A DNA stretch of 64,000 nucleotides, from positions 62,001 through 126,000 of the forward strand of contig JAGHZU010000009.1 in assembly GCA_017745235.1 (NCBI GenBank), in the 5' to 3' direction. This stretch comes from Caulobacter sp. GTDB lineage: Bacteria; Pseudomonadota; Alphaproteobacteria; Caulobacterales; Caulobacteraceae. Position 1 is the stretch's first letter, and the number at the start of each line of letters is the position of its first letter. This document shows positions 36,893 to 44,930 of this stretch, piece after piece. The translations under genes and the position numbers were made by a program. A model generated the notes under the pieces. The model did no database searches and had not been told where the DNA came from. It was given only the letters and a program-made list of their open reading frames with translations.

Positions 36893-37223
36893 GACTTGGA
36901 CCCCTTGTTCCTGGCGGCGGGATCGTCGGCGCTGGAAAAACACCAAATTCCCGCTCGATTTTCGAGGAGAAGGCGACTGCAACTAGCGTGCAGATGGCGG
37001 TAGTCGTGCGATATTGGCAGTATAGATGGTTAATGTTGTCGGCATTTACTATAATATCGTTTTTCCTGCCGAGCAGTTTATGCCAGTCGTATGGTTAATC
37101 TGTGCGATGCTGACGTTACGGTTGCTGTTTCGACAGTTCTCCCAAAAGGGGGAAGGCGGGTCGGCGCGGCGGAGAGGGCGATACAAAACTTGCATCCCCC
37201 GCAAAAACCCGCATCTAGGCCGC
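36893..37223. other. flgE / hisD divergent intergenic region
   Basis: 331 bases without a gene. It contains the flgE -24/-12 candidate at 36978-36993 and an AT-rich block at about 37010-37100, sharply different from the surroundings, with the direct repeat ATGGTTAAT at 37026-37034 and 37091-37099. The last 80 bases are probably the hisD leader. Confidence 0.6.
36978..36993 (-). promoter_or_regulatory. Sigma-54 promoter candidate for flgE
   Basis: On the minus strand CTGCAC-GCTAG-TTGC fits the -24/-12 layout TGGCAC-N5-TTGC with exact spacing, an intact -12 box and two mismatches in the -24 box. It is 86 bp upstream of the start codon. Caulobacter hook genes are known to use sigma-54. Confidence 0.55.
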
Positions 37224-38510
37224 ATGCGCCGCTTCGACACCGCCGATCCCGATTTCGCCGCCGCCTTCAAGGCTTTCCTCGACGAGCGCCGGGGCGCGCC
37301 CGAGGACGTGGACGCGGCCGCTCGCAACGTGCTGGAGGCCGTCAAGGCCGACGGCCTGTCGGCGGTGCTGAGCTTCACCCATCGGTTCGACCGCGTGGAG
37401 CTGACCGAGCAGACCATCCGCGTCACCGCCGAGGAGATCGAGGCCGGCGCGGCCGAATGCGCCCAGGAGGTCCGCGAGGCCATCGCCTTCGCCGCCGCCC
37501 GCATCCGCGCCTATCACGCTCGCCAGCGTCCCGCCGACCAGGCCTGGACTGACGAGGCCGGCGTGCAACTGGGCTGGCGCTGGACCCCGCTGGAAGCCGT
37601 GGGCGTCTATGTGCCCGGCGGCAGGGCGGCCTATCCTTCGACCGTGCTGATGAACGCCGTGCCCGCCCAGGTGGCCGGCGTCGACCGCATCGCCATGGTC
37701 ACCCCGCCCGGCAAGCTCCAGCCCGCGGTGCTGGCCGCCGCCAAGGAGGCGGGCGTCACCGAGATCTGGCGGATCGGCGGGGCCCAGGCCGTCGCCGCCC
37801 TGGCCTACGGCGCGGGACCCATCCAGCCGGTCGACAAGATCGTCGGCCCCGGCAACGCCTATGTCACCGCCGCCAAGCGTCGCCTCTACGGCGTGGTCGG
37901 CATCGACGCCCTGGCGGGGCCCTCCGAGATCGTGGTGGTGGCCGACGCCAAGAACGATCCGGACTGGATTGCGGTCGACCTGCTGAGCCAGGCGGAACAC
38001 GACCCGGCCGCCCAGTCGATTCTGATCACCGACGACGCCGCGTTCGCCCAGGCCGTCAGCGACGCCGTCGACGCCCGGCTGAAGACCCTGGCCACCGGCG
38101 AGGACGCCGCCGCCTCGTGGCGCGACCACGGCGCGATCATCCTGGCGCCGCTCGATCAAAGCCCCGCCCTGGTCGACGCCATCGCGCCCGAGCACGTGGA
38201 GTTCGCCCTGGACGAGCCTGAGCGCCTGGCCGACCGGGTGCGCCACGCCGGCGCGATCTTCCTGGGCCGCCTGACGCCGGAAGCCATCGGCGACTACGTG
38301 GCCGGCTCCAACCACGTGCTGCCCACCAGCCGCGCGGCGCGCTTCCAGTCGGGCCTGTCGATCTACGACTTCCTCAAGCGCACCTCGATCGTGAAGTGCG
38401 ACGCGGCCTCGTTCGGGATCCTGGGGCCTCACACCGCCGCCCTGGCCGAGGCCGAGGGCCTGCCCGCCCACGCCCTGTCGGCCGCCGTGCGGTTGCCTTC
38501 GCGGCCTTAA
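37224..38510 (+). CDS. hisD: Histidinol dehydrogenase
   Basis: Catalyses the last two oxidations of histidine synthesis (L-histidinol to L-histidine, NAD, zinc). 428 residues. Family signatures are [16 protein letters not shown], the [16 protein letters not shown] stretch, [11 protein letters not shown], and the zinc ligand region [13 protein letters not shown]. The ATG at 37224 gives the usual [11 protein letters not shown] start; the longer frame from 37026 crosses the leader. It opens the hisD to yacG run of seven genes. Confidence 0.96.
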   Translation: MRRFDTADPDFAAAFKAFLDERRGAPEDVDAAARNVLEAVKADGLSAVLSFTHRFDRVELTEQTIRVTAEEIEAGAAECAQEVREAIAFAAARIRAYHARQRPADQAWTDEAGVQLGWRWTPLEAVGVYVPGGRAAYPSTVLMNAVPAQVAGVDRIAMVTPPGKLQPAVLAAAKEAGVTEIWRIGGAQAVAALAYGAGPIQPVDKIVGPGNAYVTAAKRRLYGVVGIDALAGPSEIVVVADAKNDPDWIAVDLLSQAEHDPAAQSILITDDAAFAQAVSDAVDARLKTLATGEDAAASWRDHGAIILAPLDQSPALVDAIAPEHVEFALDEPERLADRVRHAGAIFLGRLTPEAIGDYVAGSNHVLPTSRAARFQSGLSIYDFLKRTSIVKCDAASFGILGPHTAALAEAEGLPAHALSAAVRLPSRP

Positions 38511-38528
38511 GGCGCAAGTCTGGCGTCG

Positions 38529-39020
38529 ATGACAGAGCCCAAGGCCAACCAATCCCTGAAGTCCATCCTCATCGACGAGGACAGCCTCGCGGCCGCCTCG
38601 CGCGACCAGGAGCAGGAACGGCAGGTGGCCATCTTCGACCTGCTGGACGGCAACTATTTCGAGCCGGTCGAGGCGGGCGAAGGGCCCTATGACCTGAAGC
38701 TCTCACTGGTGGAGAACCGCCTGGCGCTCGACATCGCCGGTCCCGGCCCTGAAAACGAAAGATGGGAGCGCCGGCACCTTTTGTCCCTGTCGCCCTTCCG
38801 GGGGGTGATCAAGGACTACTTCATGATCTGCGACAGCTATTACGCGGCGATCCGCAACTCCACGCCCCAGCAGATCGAGGCCTTGGACATGGGGCGGCGC
38901 GGCCTGCACAACGAGGGCTCGACCCTGTTGCGTGAACGGCTGGAGGGCAAGGTCAAGACCGACCTGGACACCGCCCGCCGTCTGTTCACCCTGATCTGCG
39001 CGCTGCACTGGCGGGGCTAG
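38529..39020 (+). CDS. UPF0262 family protein
   Basis: A 163-residue cytoplasmic protein. The stretches HLLSLSPFRGVIKDYFMICDSYY-type and MGRRGLHNEGSTLLRERL are diagnostic of UPF0262, an alphaproteobacterial family of unknown function that usually lies between hisD and a low-Mr phosphatase gene, as here. It is 18 bp after hisD and 5 bp before the next gene. Confidence 0.92.
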   Translation: MTEPKANQSLKSILIDEDSLAAASRDQEQERQVAIFDLLDGNYFEPVEAGEGPYDLKLSLVENRLALDIAGPGPENERWERRHLLSLSPFRGVIKDYFMICDSYYAAIRNSTPQQIEALDMGRRGLHNEGSTLLRERLEGKVKTDLDTARRLFTLICALHWRG

Positions 39021-39025
39021 GGACC

Positions 39026-39484
39026 TTGTCGGGAGAGCTTCCGGACGCGGTGCTGTTCGCCTGCAACTACAACCGCGTGCGCTCGCCCATGGCCGAGGCG
39101 CTGTTCAAGCATTTCTACGGTACGCGGGCGTTCGTCGATTCGTGCGGCCTGAAGGGCGATCCGGCGGGCGAGGGGATCGACCCGTTCGTGACGGTGGTCA
39201 TGGACGAGATGGGCCTGGACGTCAGCGGCCACCGTCCCAAGAGCTTCGCCCAGCTTGAGGACGACAGCTTCGACGTGGTCGTTTCCCTGACCCCCGAAGC
39301 CCAGCACCGGGCCGTGGAGATGGCGCGCGACCGGGCCACCGAGATCGAGTACTGGCCGACCCACGATCCCACCCTGGCGGTCGGTTCGCGCGAAGCCATG
39401 CTGGCCGCCTATCGCGAGGTGCGTGACGCCTTGGCCACGGCGATCCGACAACGTTTCGGGGCGCCATCGACGTTTGGGGGGTGA
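39026..39484 (+). CDS. Low-molecular-weight protein tyrosine phosphatase family protein
   Basis: A 152-residue protein with the CX5RS phosphate loop at residues 13-20 (CNYNRVRS), close to the N-terminus, and a late YWPTHDPT that supplies the general-acid Asp. The loop sequence resembles the low-Mr phosphatase/arsenate reductase fold; no extra redox Cys pattern of ArsC is seen. TTG start, 5 bp after the UPF0262 stop. Target unknown. Confidence 0.87.
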   Translation: MSGELPDAVLFACNYNRVRSPMAEALFKHFYGTRAFVDSCGLKGDPAGEGIDPFVTVVMDEMGLDVSGHRPKSFAQLEDDSFDVVVSLTPEAQHRAVEMARDRATEIEYWPTHDPTLAVGSREAMLAAYREVRDALATAIRQRFGAPSTFGG

Positions 39485-39579
39485 ATGCGTTATAAGCCCC
39501 GCCTCGCTGCCGTTACGCCCTCCCGACCGAATCGTCGCGGAGGCGTTACTGGCAGGCGTAACCCTTTTTGAGAGGCCTG

Positions 39580-39801
39580 ATGGCTAAGGAAGAACTGCTC
39601 GAGTTTCCCGGTACGGTCAGCGAACTGCTGCCCAACGCGACCTTCCGCGTCCGGCTGGAAGGCAACGACCACGAGATCATCGCCCACACCGCCGGCAAGA
39701 TGCGCAAGAACCGCATCCGCGTCCTGGCGGGCGACAAGGTGCTCGTGGAAATGACGCCCTACGACCTGACCAAGGGCCGCATCACCTACCGCTTCAAGTA
39801 G
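39580..39801 (+). CDS. infA: Translation initiation factor IF-1
   Basis: A 73-residue OB-fold protein that occupies the ribosomal A site during initiation. It starts [13 protein letters not shown] and contains the conserved [17 protein letters not shown] and the [14 protein letters not shown]-terminus. GAGAGG precedes the ATG. The 95-base upstream gap has GTTACGCC (39512-39519) and its complement GGCGTAAC (39555-39562), which may structure the leader. Confidence 0.98.
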   Translation: MAKEELLEFPGTVSELLPNATFRVRLEGNDHEIIAHTAGKMRKNRIRVLAGDKVLVEMTPYDLTKGRITYRFK

Positions 39802-39810
39802 GGCTGGCGA

Positions 39811-40395
39811 ATGGTCGTCCAGCGCCCGCCGCTGGTCCTGGCCAGCGCGAGCCCCCGGCGCCTGGACCTGCTGGCGCAGGTCGGCGTCGTCCCCGATCGG
39901 GTCGATCCCGCCGATATCGACGAAAGCCCGCTGCGCGACGAGACGCCTCGCCGTCACGCGTTGCGTCTGGCCGTCGAGAAGGCCCGTGCGGTCGTCCCGC
40001 GCTCGCAAGGCTGTTTCGTCCTGGCCGCCGACACCGTGGTGGCCGTAGGACGCCGCATCCTGCCCAAGGCCGAGAGTCCCGAGCAGGCCGCCCACTGCCT
40101 GAATCTGCTTTCCGGCCGCAATCATAAGGTCCTGACCGGCGTGGCCGCCATCGCGCCGGACGGCCGCGAGGCTTCGCGCCTGGTCGAGACCCGCGTTCAG
40201 TTCAAGGTGCTGTCCGACGCCGAGAAGGCGGACTACCTGGCCGGCGGCGAGTGGAACGGCAAGGCCGGAGGCTATGGCGTCCAGGGCGTGGCGGGCGGCT
40301 TCATCGTTGACCTGCACGGCTCCTACACTTCCGTGGTGGGCCTGCCTCTCTACGAGACGCTCAATCTTCTCCAGGGCCTGGGGCTGCGCAGATGA
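39811..40395 (+). CDS. maf: Maf family nucleotide pyrophosphatase
   Basis: A 194-residue house-cleaning enzyme that hydrolyses non-canonical or canonical nucleoside triphosphates to monophosphates. The N-terminal LASASPRRLDLLAQVG and the catalytic VLAADTVVAVGRRIL are family signatures; the EWNGKAGGYGVQGVAG loop follows. It is 9 bp after infA and overlaps the RNase E/G-like gene by 4 bp. The subfamily (YhdE or YceF type) is not decided here. Confidence 0.94.
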   Translation: MVVQRPPLVLASASPRRLDLLAQVGVVPDRVDPADIDESPLRDETPRRHALRLAVEKARAVVPRSQGCFVLAADTVVAVGRRILPKAESPEQAAHCLNLLSGRNHKVLTGVAAIAPDGREASRLVETRVQFKVLSDAEKADYLAGGEWNGKAGGYGVQGVAGGFIVDLHGSYTSVVGLPLYETLNLLQGLGLRR

Positions 40396-41432
40396 GCGAG
40401 CGTCGCGCCTATCTGCATAAGGGCGTTGGCGAGACCGTCGGGGTGGTGACCCTGGACGGCCGTCCTGAGCGCCTAGTCGCCCACTGGACCGGCGACGACC
40501 CGCTGGACGCCGAAGGGGTTCGCGGGGTCGCCCGTGTCAAATCCGTCGAGCGGACCTTCGGCTCGGCCTTCGTGGCCTTGCCAGGGGGTGGCGACATTCT
40601 GCTGCCGATCCGGCCAGACATGCCCAAGCTGGTGGAGGGCGGCCTCGTCGAGATCGAGATCCGGACTCCCTCGCGCCGCGACAAGCTGGCCGTGGCCCGC
40701 TTCCTGGCCGAGGGCGAGGGCGAACCCCGGGTGGTCGAGGCCGCGCCGAGCGTCGAATCGTTGCTGCGAGGCTGGGTGAAGTCCGGTTCGCCCACCCAGG
40801 GCCAGGCGGCCCTGAGCGCGGTCGAGGAAGCCGAGGCCGAGGCCCTGGCCACCATCTTCGCCCTCCCGGGCGGCGGCGACATCGCCGTGGAAGCCACCCG
40901 CGCCTTGGTTGCGATCGACGTCGACCTCGGAAGCCGGGAGGGGGATTCCAAGCGCGCGGCCCGTTCGGCCAATCTCGCAGCCCTGTCGGTCGCCGCGCGC
41001 ATCCTGCGCTTGAAGGGGCTGGGCGGGCTGGTGGTGTTCGACCTCGTGGGGCGCGGCCACGACGGCCAGGCCCTGACCACGGCGGCCCGCAACGCCTTCG
41101 CCGTCGATAATCCCGGCGTGGGAATCGGCGCCATCAGCAAGTTCGGGGCTATGGAGATGGCGATCCCTCGCCGCTCGGCGCCGATTCTCGACAGGCTGCT
41201 GGATGTTTCGGGCGACATCGCCGCACCGTTCGCGGCCCGGCGCCTGGCTCGCGCGTTCGAACGGGAGGGGAGGGCGGATCCCGGTGGCCGGCTGCAGGGG
41301 CGTTGCTCGCCCGCGGTGGCCCGGGCCTTCGCCGAACTCACTCCGCTGCTGGTCGACCGTGTTGGTCCGCGCTTCGCCGTTTCGTCCGTTGAAGGCTGGT
41401 CCAACGCTCGCCTGGAGGTTTCCGCGTCATGA
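40392..41432 (+). CDS. Short RNase E/G family protein
   Basis: A 346-residue protein related to the catalytic core of RNase E/G. It keeps an S1-like beginning (RVKSVERTFGSAFVALPGGGDILLP) and the metal-site region (ATRALVAIDVDLGSREGDS and GLVVFDLVGRGHDG). It is much shorter than RNase G and lacks the zinc-link CPxC motif, so it may be monomeric or inactive. It is placed between maf and yacG with overlapping codons at both ends, an arrangement found in other alphaproteobacteria. Confidence 0.85.
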   Translation: MSERRAYLHKGVGETVGVVTLDGRPERLVAHWTGDDPLDAEGVRGVARVKSVERTFGSAFVALPGGGDILLPIRPDMPKLVEGGLVEIEIRTPSRRDKLAVARFLAEGEGEPRVVEAAPSVESLLRGWVKSGSPTQGQAALSAVEEAEAEALATIFALPGGGDIAVEATRALVAIDVDLGSREGDSKRAARSANLAALSVAARILRLKGLGGLVVFDLVGRGHDGQALTTAARNAFAVDNPGVGIGAISKFGAMEMAIPRRSAPILDRLLDVSGDIAAPFAARRLARAFEREGRADPGGRLQGRCSPAVARAFAELTPLLVDRVGPRFAVSSVEGWSNARLEVSAS

Positions 41433-41602
41433 CCGCCGCCTGTCCCATCTGCGGAAAGCCCGCGATTCCCGAGGCCCGGCCCTTCTGCTCCAAGCGATGC
41501 GCAGACATCGACCTGAACCGCTGGCTGTCGGATCGGTACGTGGTGCCCGGCTCGGAGGAGGACGAGGAAAACCCGCCGTCCACAGACTTCGGCCGAGATT
41601 GA
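41429..41602 (+). CDS. yacG: DNA gyrase inhibitor YacG
   Basis: A 57-residue zinc protein. The four ligands are Cys5, Cys8, Cys20 and Cys24 in CPIC and FCSKRC, followed by DLNRWLSDRYVVPG, the YacG core. E. coli YacG inhibits gyrase by binding GyrB. The acidic tail (EEDEENPPS) is typical. Its ATG overlaps the stop of the RNase E/G-like gene. Confidence 0.93.
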   Translation: MTAACPICGKPAIPEARPFCSKRCADIDLNRWLSDRYVVPGSEEDEENPPSTDFGRD

Positions 41603-41711
41603 TCGAGATTGATCAAGAGGGGCTGGACTTCGTTTTTCGCCTCCCCTATAGACGCGGCTCCCCGCCACCCGGCGGGCGCCGGGGCGGCCTCCACCGCCCT
41701 CTAGGCCAAGG

Positions 41712-41787
41712 GCCTGGGTAGCTCAGTTGGTAGAGCAGCGGATTGAAAATCCGCGTGTCGCTGGTTCGATTCCGGCCCCAGGCACCA
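41712..41787 (+). tRNA. tRNA-Phe (GAA)
   Basis: Complete cloverleaf with encoded CCA: acceptor GCCTGGG/CCCAGGC, D-arm GCTCAGTTGGTAGAGC, anticodon loop TTGAAAA giving GAA, T-loop GTTCGATTC. It lies 109 bp after yacG. Confidence 0.97.
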
Positions 41788-42206
41788 CCTTCCTTTCCTC
41801 CATGACTTGCGCTTGGCGGTTTCCGACAAGCGGCCGAGTTCGTCTTCGAGCCGGCGATTGCCGCCACTTTCATCATCCGAAGGCTCGCGGCGGGCAGGGG
41901 TGAAATTTTACGTCCTCCCGACCTGCTGCTTCGTTGGCGAATGTCCGCCTCGGAGCTGGACCGCGGAGCGTTGGCGGAAGCGATGGCCTTTGGGAGGGAC
42001 TCACGGCGGCCAGGCCGAGCGAGAACGGAGGCCGGATGCAGGGAGCCGCTTACGGTCCCATCGCATGGCCGGTCGCGGAATGAGCCCGGATTCCGGGCCT
42101 TTGGGGCTCATCAGCGTCTTGCGGGCGGCTTATAAGGATCGCGGTCTGGTTGCCGAGTCTGGAAATGCTCGCGCGAGCGCTTCCTGAAGACCGGTGTTTT
42201 GTCTCA

Positions 42207-42225
42207 CATGCTGCAACGCAGCATG
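42207..42225. promoter_or_regulatory. CTGC-N3-GCAG dyad
   Basis: CATGCTGC-AAC-GCAGCATG has perfect 8-bp arms. The core CTGC-N3-GCAG is the form reported for PhaR, the repressor of phasin genes. No phasin gene follows, so the regulator assignment is tentative. Confidence 0.4.
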
Positions 42226-42376
42226 ACTATTCCCTTTGGCAGGGAAAAACCGCCCCCAAATCCTGATTCCGCTTTTGTGCGACGCGGCAACGATGGTCAC
42301 CAGCCCGGGGGCGCGGTCAATTTATGCCTCTTCACACCCCTTGACGGTGCGAAAAGGGGTTGCCAAAGGACCCATG

Positions 42377-42396
42377 CCGCAATTCTAACATTGCGG
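42377..42396. promoter_or_regulatory. GCAAT/ATTGC dyad upstream of exbB
   Basis: CCGCAAT (42377-42383), six bases, ATTGCGG (42390-42396): perfect 7-bp arms, 227 bp upstream of the exbB start. The GCAAT...ATTGC layout is reminiscent of alphaproteobacterial Fur-family sites, which would fit a TonB system, but the match is not strong. Confidence 0.4.
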
Positions 42397-42622
42397 TAAG
42401 ATCGCAACCTCTTCGGAGGGGGCGGTCGTTCGCGCTTCGAAACGATCCTTCTTGATGGGCATGAGCCCGGCTTGGGGGGCGTAACGGGTCGAGCGCAGCG
42501 AAGCGGGCCGGTGAGGCATTCGAGCGATCGAACGTCTTACGGGCTATTCAATTAGGGTGGAGACGCTCTCGCGCGACGACCCTCGGTCCAAACGTGCTAG
42601 ACCAATCAGGAACTGGCGACAG

Positions 42623-43525
42623 ATGCTCGACATTAAACGGAAGACCCCCCTCATCGCTCTCGTCGGCGCCGTTGCGCTGATGGCGAGCGCCCCGGCCTTC
42701 GCCCAGGACGCTGCTGCTCCTGCGCCGGCCACCACCGAAGCCGCCGCCGCTCCGGCTGGCGACGCCGCCGCTGCTCCGGCCGCCACCCCGGCGCCCGCCG
42801 AAGCCGCCCCGGCCGCTGAGGAGCCCAAGAAGGAATCGCACTCGCTGACCCCGGTCGGCATGTTCCTGGCCGCCGGCGCGGTGGTTAAGGTCGTGATGAT
42901 CGGCCTGCTGCTGGCCTCGGTCTTCTCGTGGGTTCTGCTCATCACCAAGATCCTCGAGTTCGGGTCGCTGAACAAGCAATCGGACAAGTTCCTGGAAGCC
43001 TTCCGCGGCGCTCGCTCGATCGCCGACATCGCCCGCATCGGCTCGTCGGAAGAATTCGAAGGCAACCCGATGGCCGACATGGCCGCCGCGGCCGCCCAAG
43101 AAGTCGAACTGTCGCGTCAAGCTGGTCTGGCCGTCGGTGGCGAACACCGCGACTCGACCCTGGCCCGCGCCACCTACGCCATCAACGCGGTGCAAGCCTC
43201 GCTGGTTAAGCGTCTGTCGGGCGGCATGGTGTTCCTGGCCTCGGTCGGTTCGGCCGGTCCGTTCATCGGCCTGTTCGGCACCGTGTACGGCATCATGACC
43301 TCGTTCATCGGCATCGCGAACACCAACACGACCAACCTGGCCGTCGTCGCCCCCGGTATCGCCGAAGCGCTGCTCGCCACCGGTATTGGTCTGTTCGCCG
43401 CTATCCCGGCGGTTATCTTCTACAACTACTTCCAGACCCGTATCTCGGGTTACGGCACCCGCTCGGAAGGTTTCGTTGCTGAACTGATGAACGCCATTTC
43501 GCGTCAGCTCGACAAAGGAGCGTAA
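42623..43525 (+). CDS. exbB: ExbB proton channel subunit
   Basis: A 300-residue MotA/TolQ/ExbB-family protein that, with ExbD, powers TonB with the proton gradient. It has a signal peptide (to FAQ, about residue 27), an Ala/Pro-rich periplasmic linker (about 28-68) and three membrane segments; the last two include ASVGSAGPFIGLFGTVYGIM and the ATGIGLFAAIPAVIFYN region. Such N-terminal extensions are typical of long alphaproteobacterial ExbB. First gene of exbB-exbD-tonB, 5 bp before exbD. Confidence 0.95.
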   Translation: MLDIKRKTPLIALVGAVALMASAPAFAQDAAAPAPATTEAAAAPAGDAAAAPAATPAPAEAAPAAEEPKKESHSLTPVGMFLAAGAVVKVVMIGLLLASVFSWVLLITKILEFGSLNKQSDKFLEAFRGARSIADIARIGSSEEFEGNPMADMAAAAAQEVELSRQAGLAVGGEHRDSTLARATYAINAVQASLVKRLSGGMVFLASVGSAGPFIGLFGTVYGIMTSFIGIANTNTTNLAVVAPGIAEALLATGIGLFAAIPAVIFYNYFQTRISGYGTRSEGFVAELMNAISRQLDKGA

Positions 43526-43530
43526 GACCG

Positions 43531-43965
43531 ATGGCCGCCAAACTTTCAGGCGGTGGTGGCGACAGGTTCAACGTCGAACAGAACAGCGACATCAACGTCA
43601 CGCCCTTCGTGGACGTCATGCTGGTGCTCCTGATCATCTTCATGGTGGCCGCTCCGCTGGCCTCCGTGTCGGTCGAAGTGAACCTGCCGCCGGCGGTCGC
43701 GAAGGCATCGCCTAATCCGCCGAAACCGGTCTACATCTCGATCAAGCAATCGGGCCAAATCTATATTGGCGACTTCGAGACCTCGATCGACACCATGGGT
43801 GAAGACCTGACGAAGAACATCGGCAGACGCGATCCGGGCAAGGAGCGTATCTTCATCCGCGCCGACGAGAAGACGCGCTACGGAGCTTTCATGGAGGTCA
43901 TGAACACCCTCCAGGACAACGGCTTCTACAGCGTGGCTCTGGTCGGTAAGGATGAGAATAGCTAG
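43531..43965 (+). CDS. exbD: ExbD proton channel subunit
   Basis: A 144-residue protein with one membrane segment (about 22-44). It contains the essential Asp in NVTPFVDVMLVLLIIFMV, followed by a periplasmic domain ending SVALVGKDE. GGAG lies upstream of the ATG. It forms the proton-conducting complex with ExbB and is followed by tonB after 9 bp. Confidence 0.96.
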   Translation: MAAKLSGGGGDRFNVEQNSDINVTPFVDVMLVLLIIFMVAAPLASVSVEVNLPPAVAKASPNPPKPVYISIKQSGQIYIGDFETSIDTMGEDLTKNIGRRDPGKERIFIRADEKTRYGAFMEVMNTLQDNGFYSVALVGKDENS

Positions 43966-43974
43966 GGGTGATGC

Positions 43975-44712
43975 ATGGCTGAACAACAAACGCCCGAGCA
44001 TCGCCACTACGATCCGCTGACCTCGGAAGGACCTCGGCGCAAGAAGGGCCTCGGCGCCTTCGGTATCGCGCTGATCGTCGTCCTCGGTGTTCACGGCCTT
44101 CTGTTCGCCTACCTGGCCAAGCAGAAGTTCGAAGCGGTGATGAAGGAGTATCACGACGACGCCGTGGAAGTGGAAATCCCGCCTCCGCCGCCGCCGCCTC
44201 CTCCGCCTCCGCCTCCGCCGCCGCCGCCGCCGACCAACGCTCCGCCTCCGCCTCCCGCGGTGGTGCAGCCGAGGCCGCCGATCGCGCCGCCGCCGGACGT
44301 GACGCCGCCGCCGCCGCTGCCGATTCCGCCCGTCAAGGAACGGGTGGAGCAAACGGCTCCGCCGGTGATCTCCAACGTGCCGCCGGTTCCCACGAACCCG
44401 CCGGCCCGCGCTTCGGTCATCACCAAGCCGGACTGGGCCCGCAAGCCCACCGGTGAGGACATGGCCCGGTACTACCCTGACCGCGCTCAGCGGATGGAAG
44501 TCGGCGGACGTGCGACCCTGTCGTGCTCCGTGACGGCCAAGGGGTCGCTGGAAGGCTGTTCGGTCGTGTCGGAAAACCCGGCCGACTACGGCTTCGGCGA
44601 CGCCGCCCTGAAGCTGTCGCGACTGTTCCGCATGAAGCCGAAGACGCTTGACGGCGCTCCGGTGGACGGTGGTCAGATCACGATCCCGATCGTCTTCACG
44701 GTGCCCCGCTAG
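43975..44712 (+). CDS. tonB: TonB energy transducer
   Basis: A 245-residue periplasm-spanning protein: one N-terminal membrane anchor (about 24-43), an unusually pure proline run at about 64-85 and further Pro-rich spacer to about 140, then a compact C-terminal TonB domain. The C-terminal domain has a Cys pair (TLSCSV and EGCSVV) that a second TonB at 50239 also has. It transmits ExbBD energy to outer-membrane receptors. A strong terminator follows after 28 bp. Confidence 0.95.
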   Translation: MAEQQTPEHRHYDPLTSEGPRRKKGLGAFGIALIVVLGVHGLLFAYLAKQKFEAVMKEYHDDAVEVEIPPPPPPPPPPPPPPPPPPTNAPPPPPAVVQPRPPIAPPPDVTPPPPLPIPPVKERVEQTAPPVISNVPPVPTNPPARASVITKPDWARKPTGEDMARYYPDRAQRMEVGGRATLSCSVTAKGSLEGCSVVSENPADYGFGDAALKLSRLFRMKPKTLDGAPVDGGQITIPIVFTVPR

Positions 44713-44740
44713 GGCTCCCGACGACCGGTCGAGAAACGAG

Positions 44741-44771
44741 CGCCCCGGAACTTCACGTTCCGGGGCGTTTT
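44741..44771 (+). terminator. Rho-independent terminator of exbB-exbD-tonB
   Basis: CGCCCCGGAAC (44741-44751), loop of 5, GTTCCGGGGCG (44757-44767), then TTTT. The arms are a perfect 11-bp stem. Confidence 0.93.
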
Positions 44772-44841
44772 CGTGTGAATAGGCACGTTTCGACGCTTGA
44801 TCCCGTCGGCGCGTCCGACTAAACACAGCGCCTCGCGATAC

Positions 44842-44918
44842 GCCGCTTTAGCTCAGTTGGTTAGAGCGCTAGATTGTGGATCTAGAGGTCCCCCGTTCGA
44901 GCCGGGGAAGCGGTACCA
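44842..44918 (+). tRNA. tRNA-His (GTG), alphaproteobacterial type
   Basis: Complete cloverleaf with encoded CCA: acceptor GCCGCTT/AAGCGGT (first pair G-T), anticodon loop TTGTGGA giving GTG, T-loop GTTCGAGCC. The discriminator is A and the base before position 1 is C, so the usual G-1:C73 identity pair is not encoded. This is the form described for many alphaproteobacteria. Confidence 0.96.
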
Positions 44919-44930
44919 TCGCCAGACGAG

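Larger units (their letters stand above)
41788..42622. other. Long gene-free leader between tRNA-Phe and exbB
   Basis: 835 bases with no convincing gene on either strand; the open frames lack ribosome binding sites and family features. It holds several dyads: ATGAGCCC...GGGCTCAT (42080-42087 and 42104-42111), CATGCTGC-AAC-GCAGCATG (42207-42225) and CCGCAAT-N6-ATTGCGG (42377-42396). The second half is likely the exbB promoter region and 5' leader; an unannotated small RNA is possible. Confidence 0.6.

Noticed and set aside
41817-41880. Minus-strand phase reading RLEDELGRLSETAKRKSW as a gene fragment
   Set aside because: It has no start or upstream continuation and runs into the antisense of tRNA-Phe; an old fragment cannot be excluded but is unsupported.
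42199-42399. Short open frame downstream of the CTGC-N3-GCAG dyad as a phasin gene
   Set aside because: The translation has no phasin-like helical pattern and no ribosome binding site; it is low-complexity and Pro/Arg-rich.
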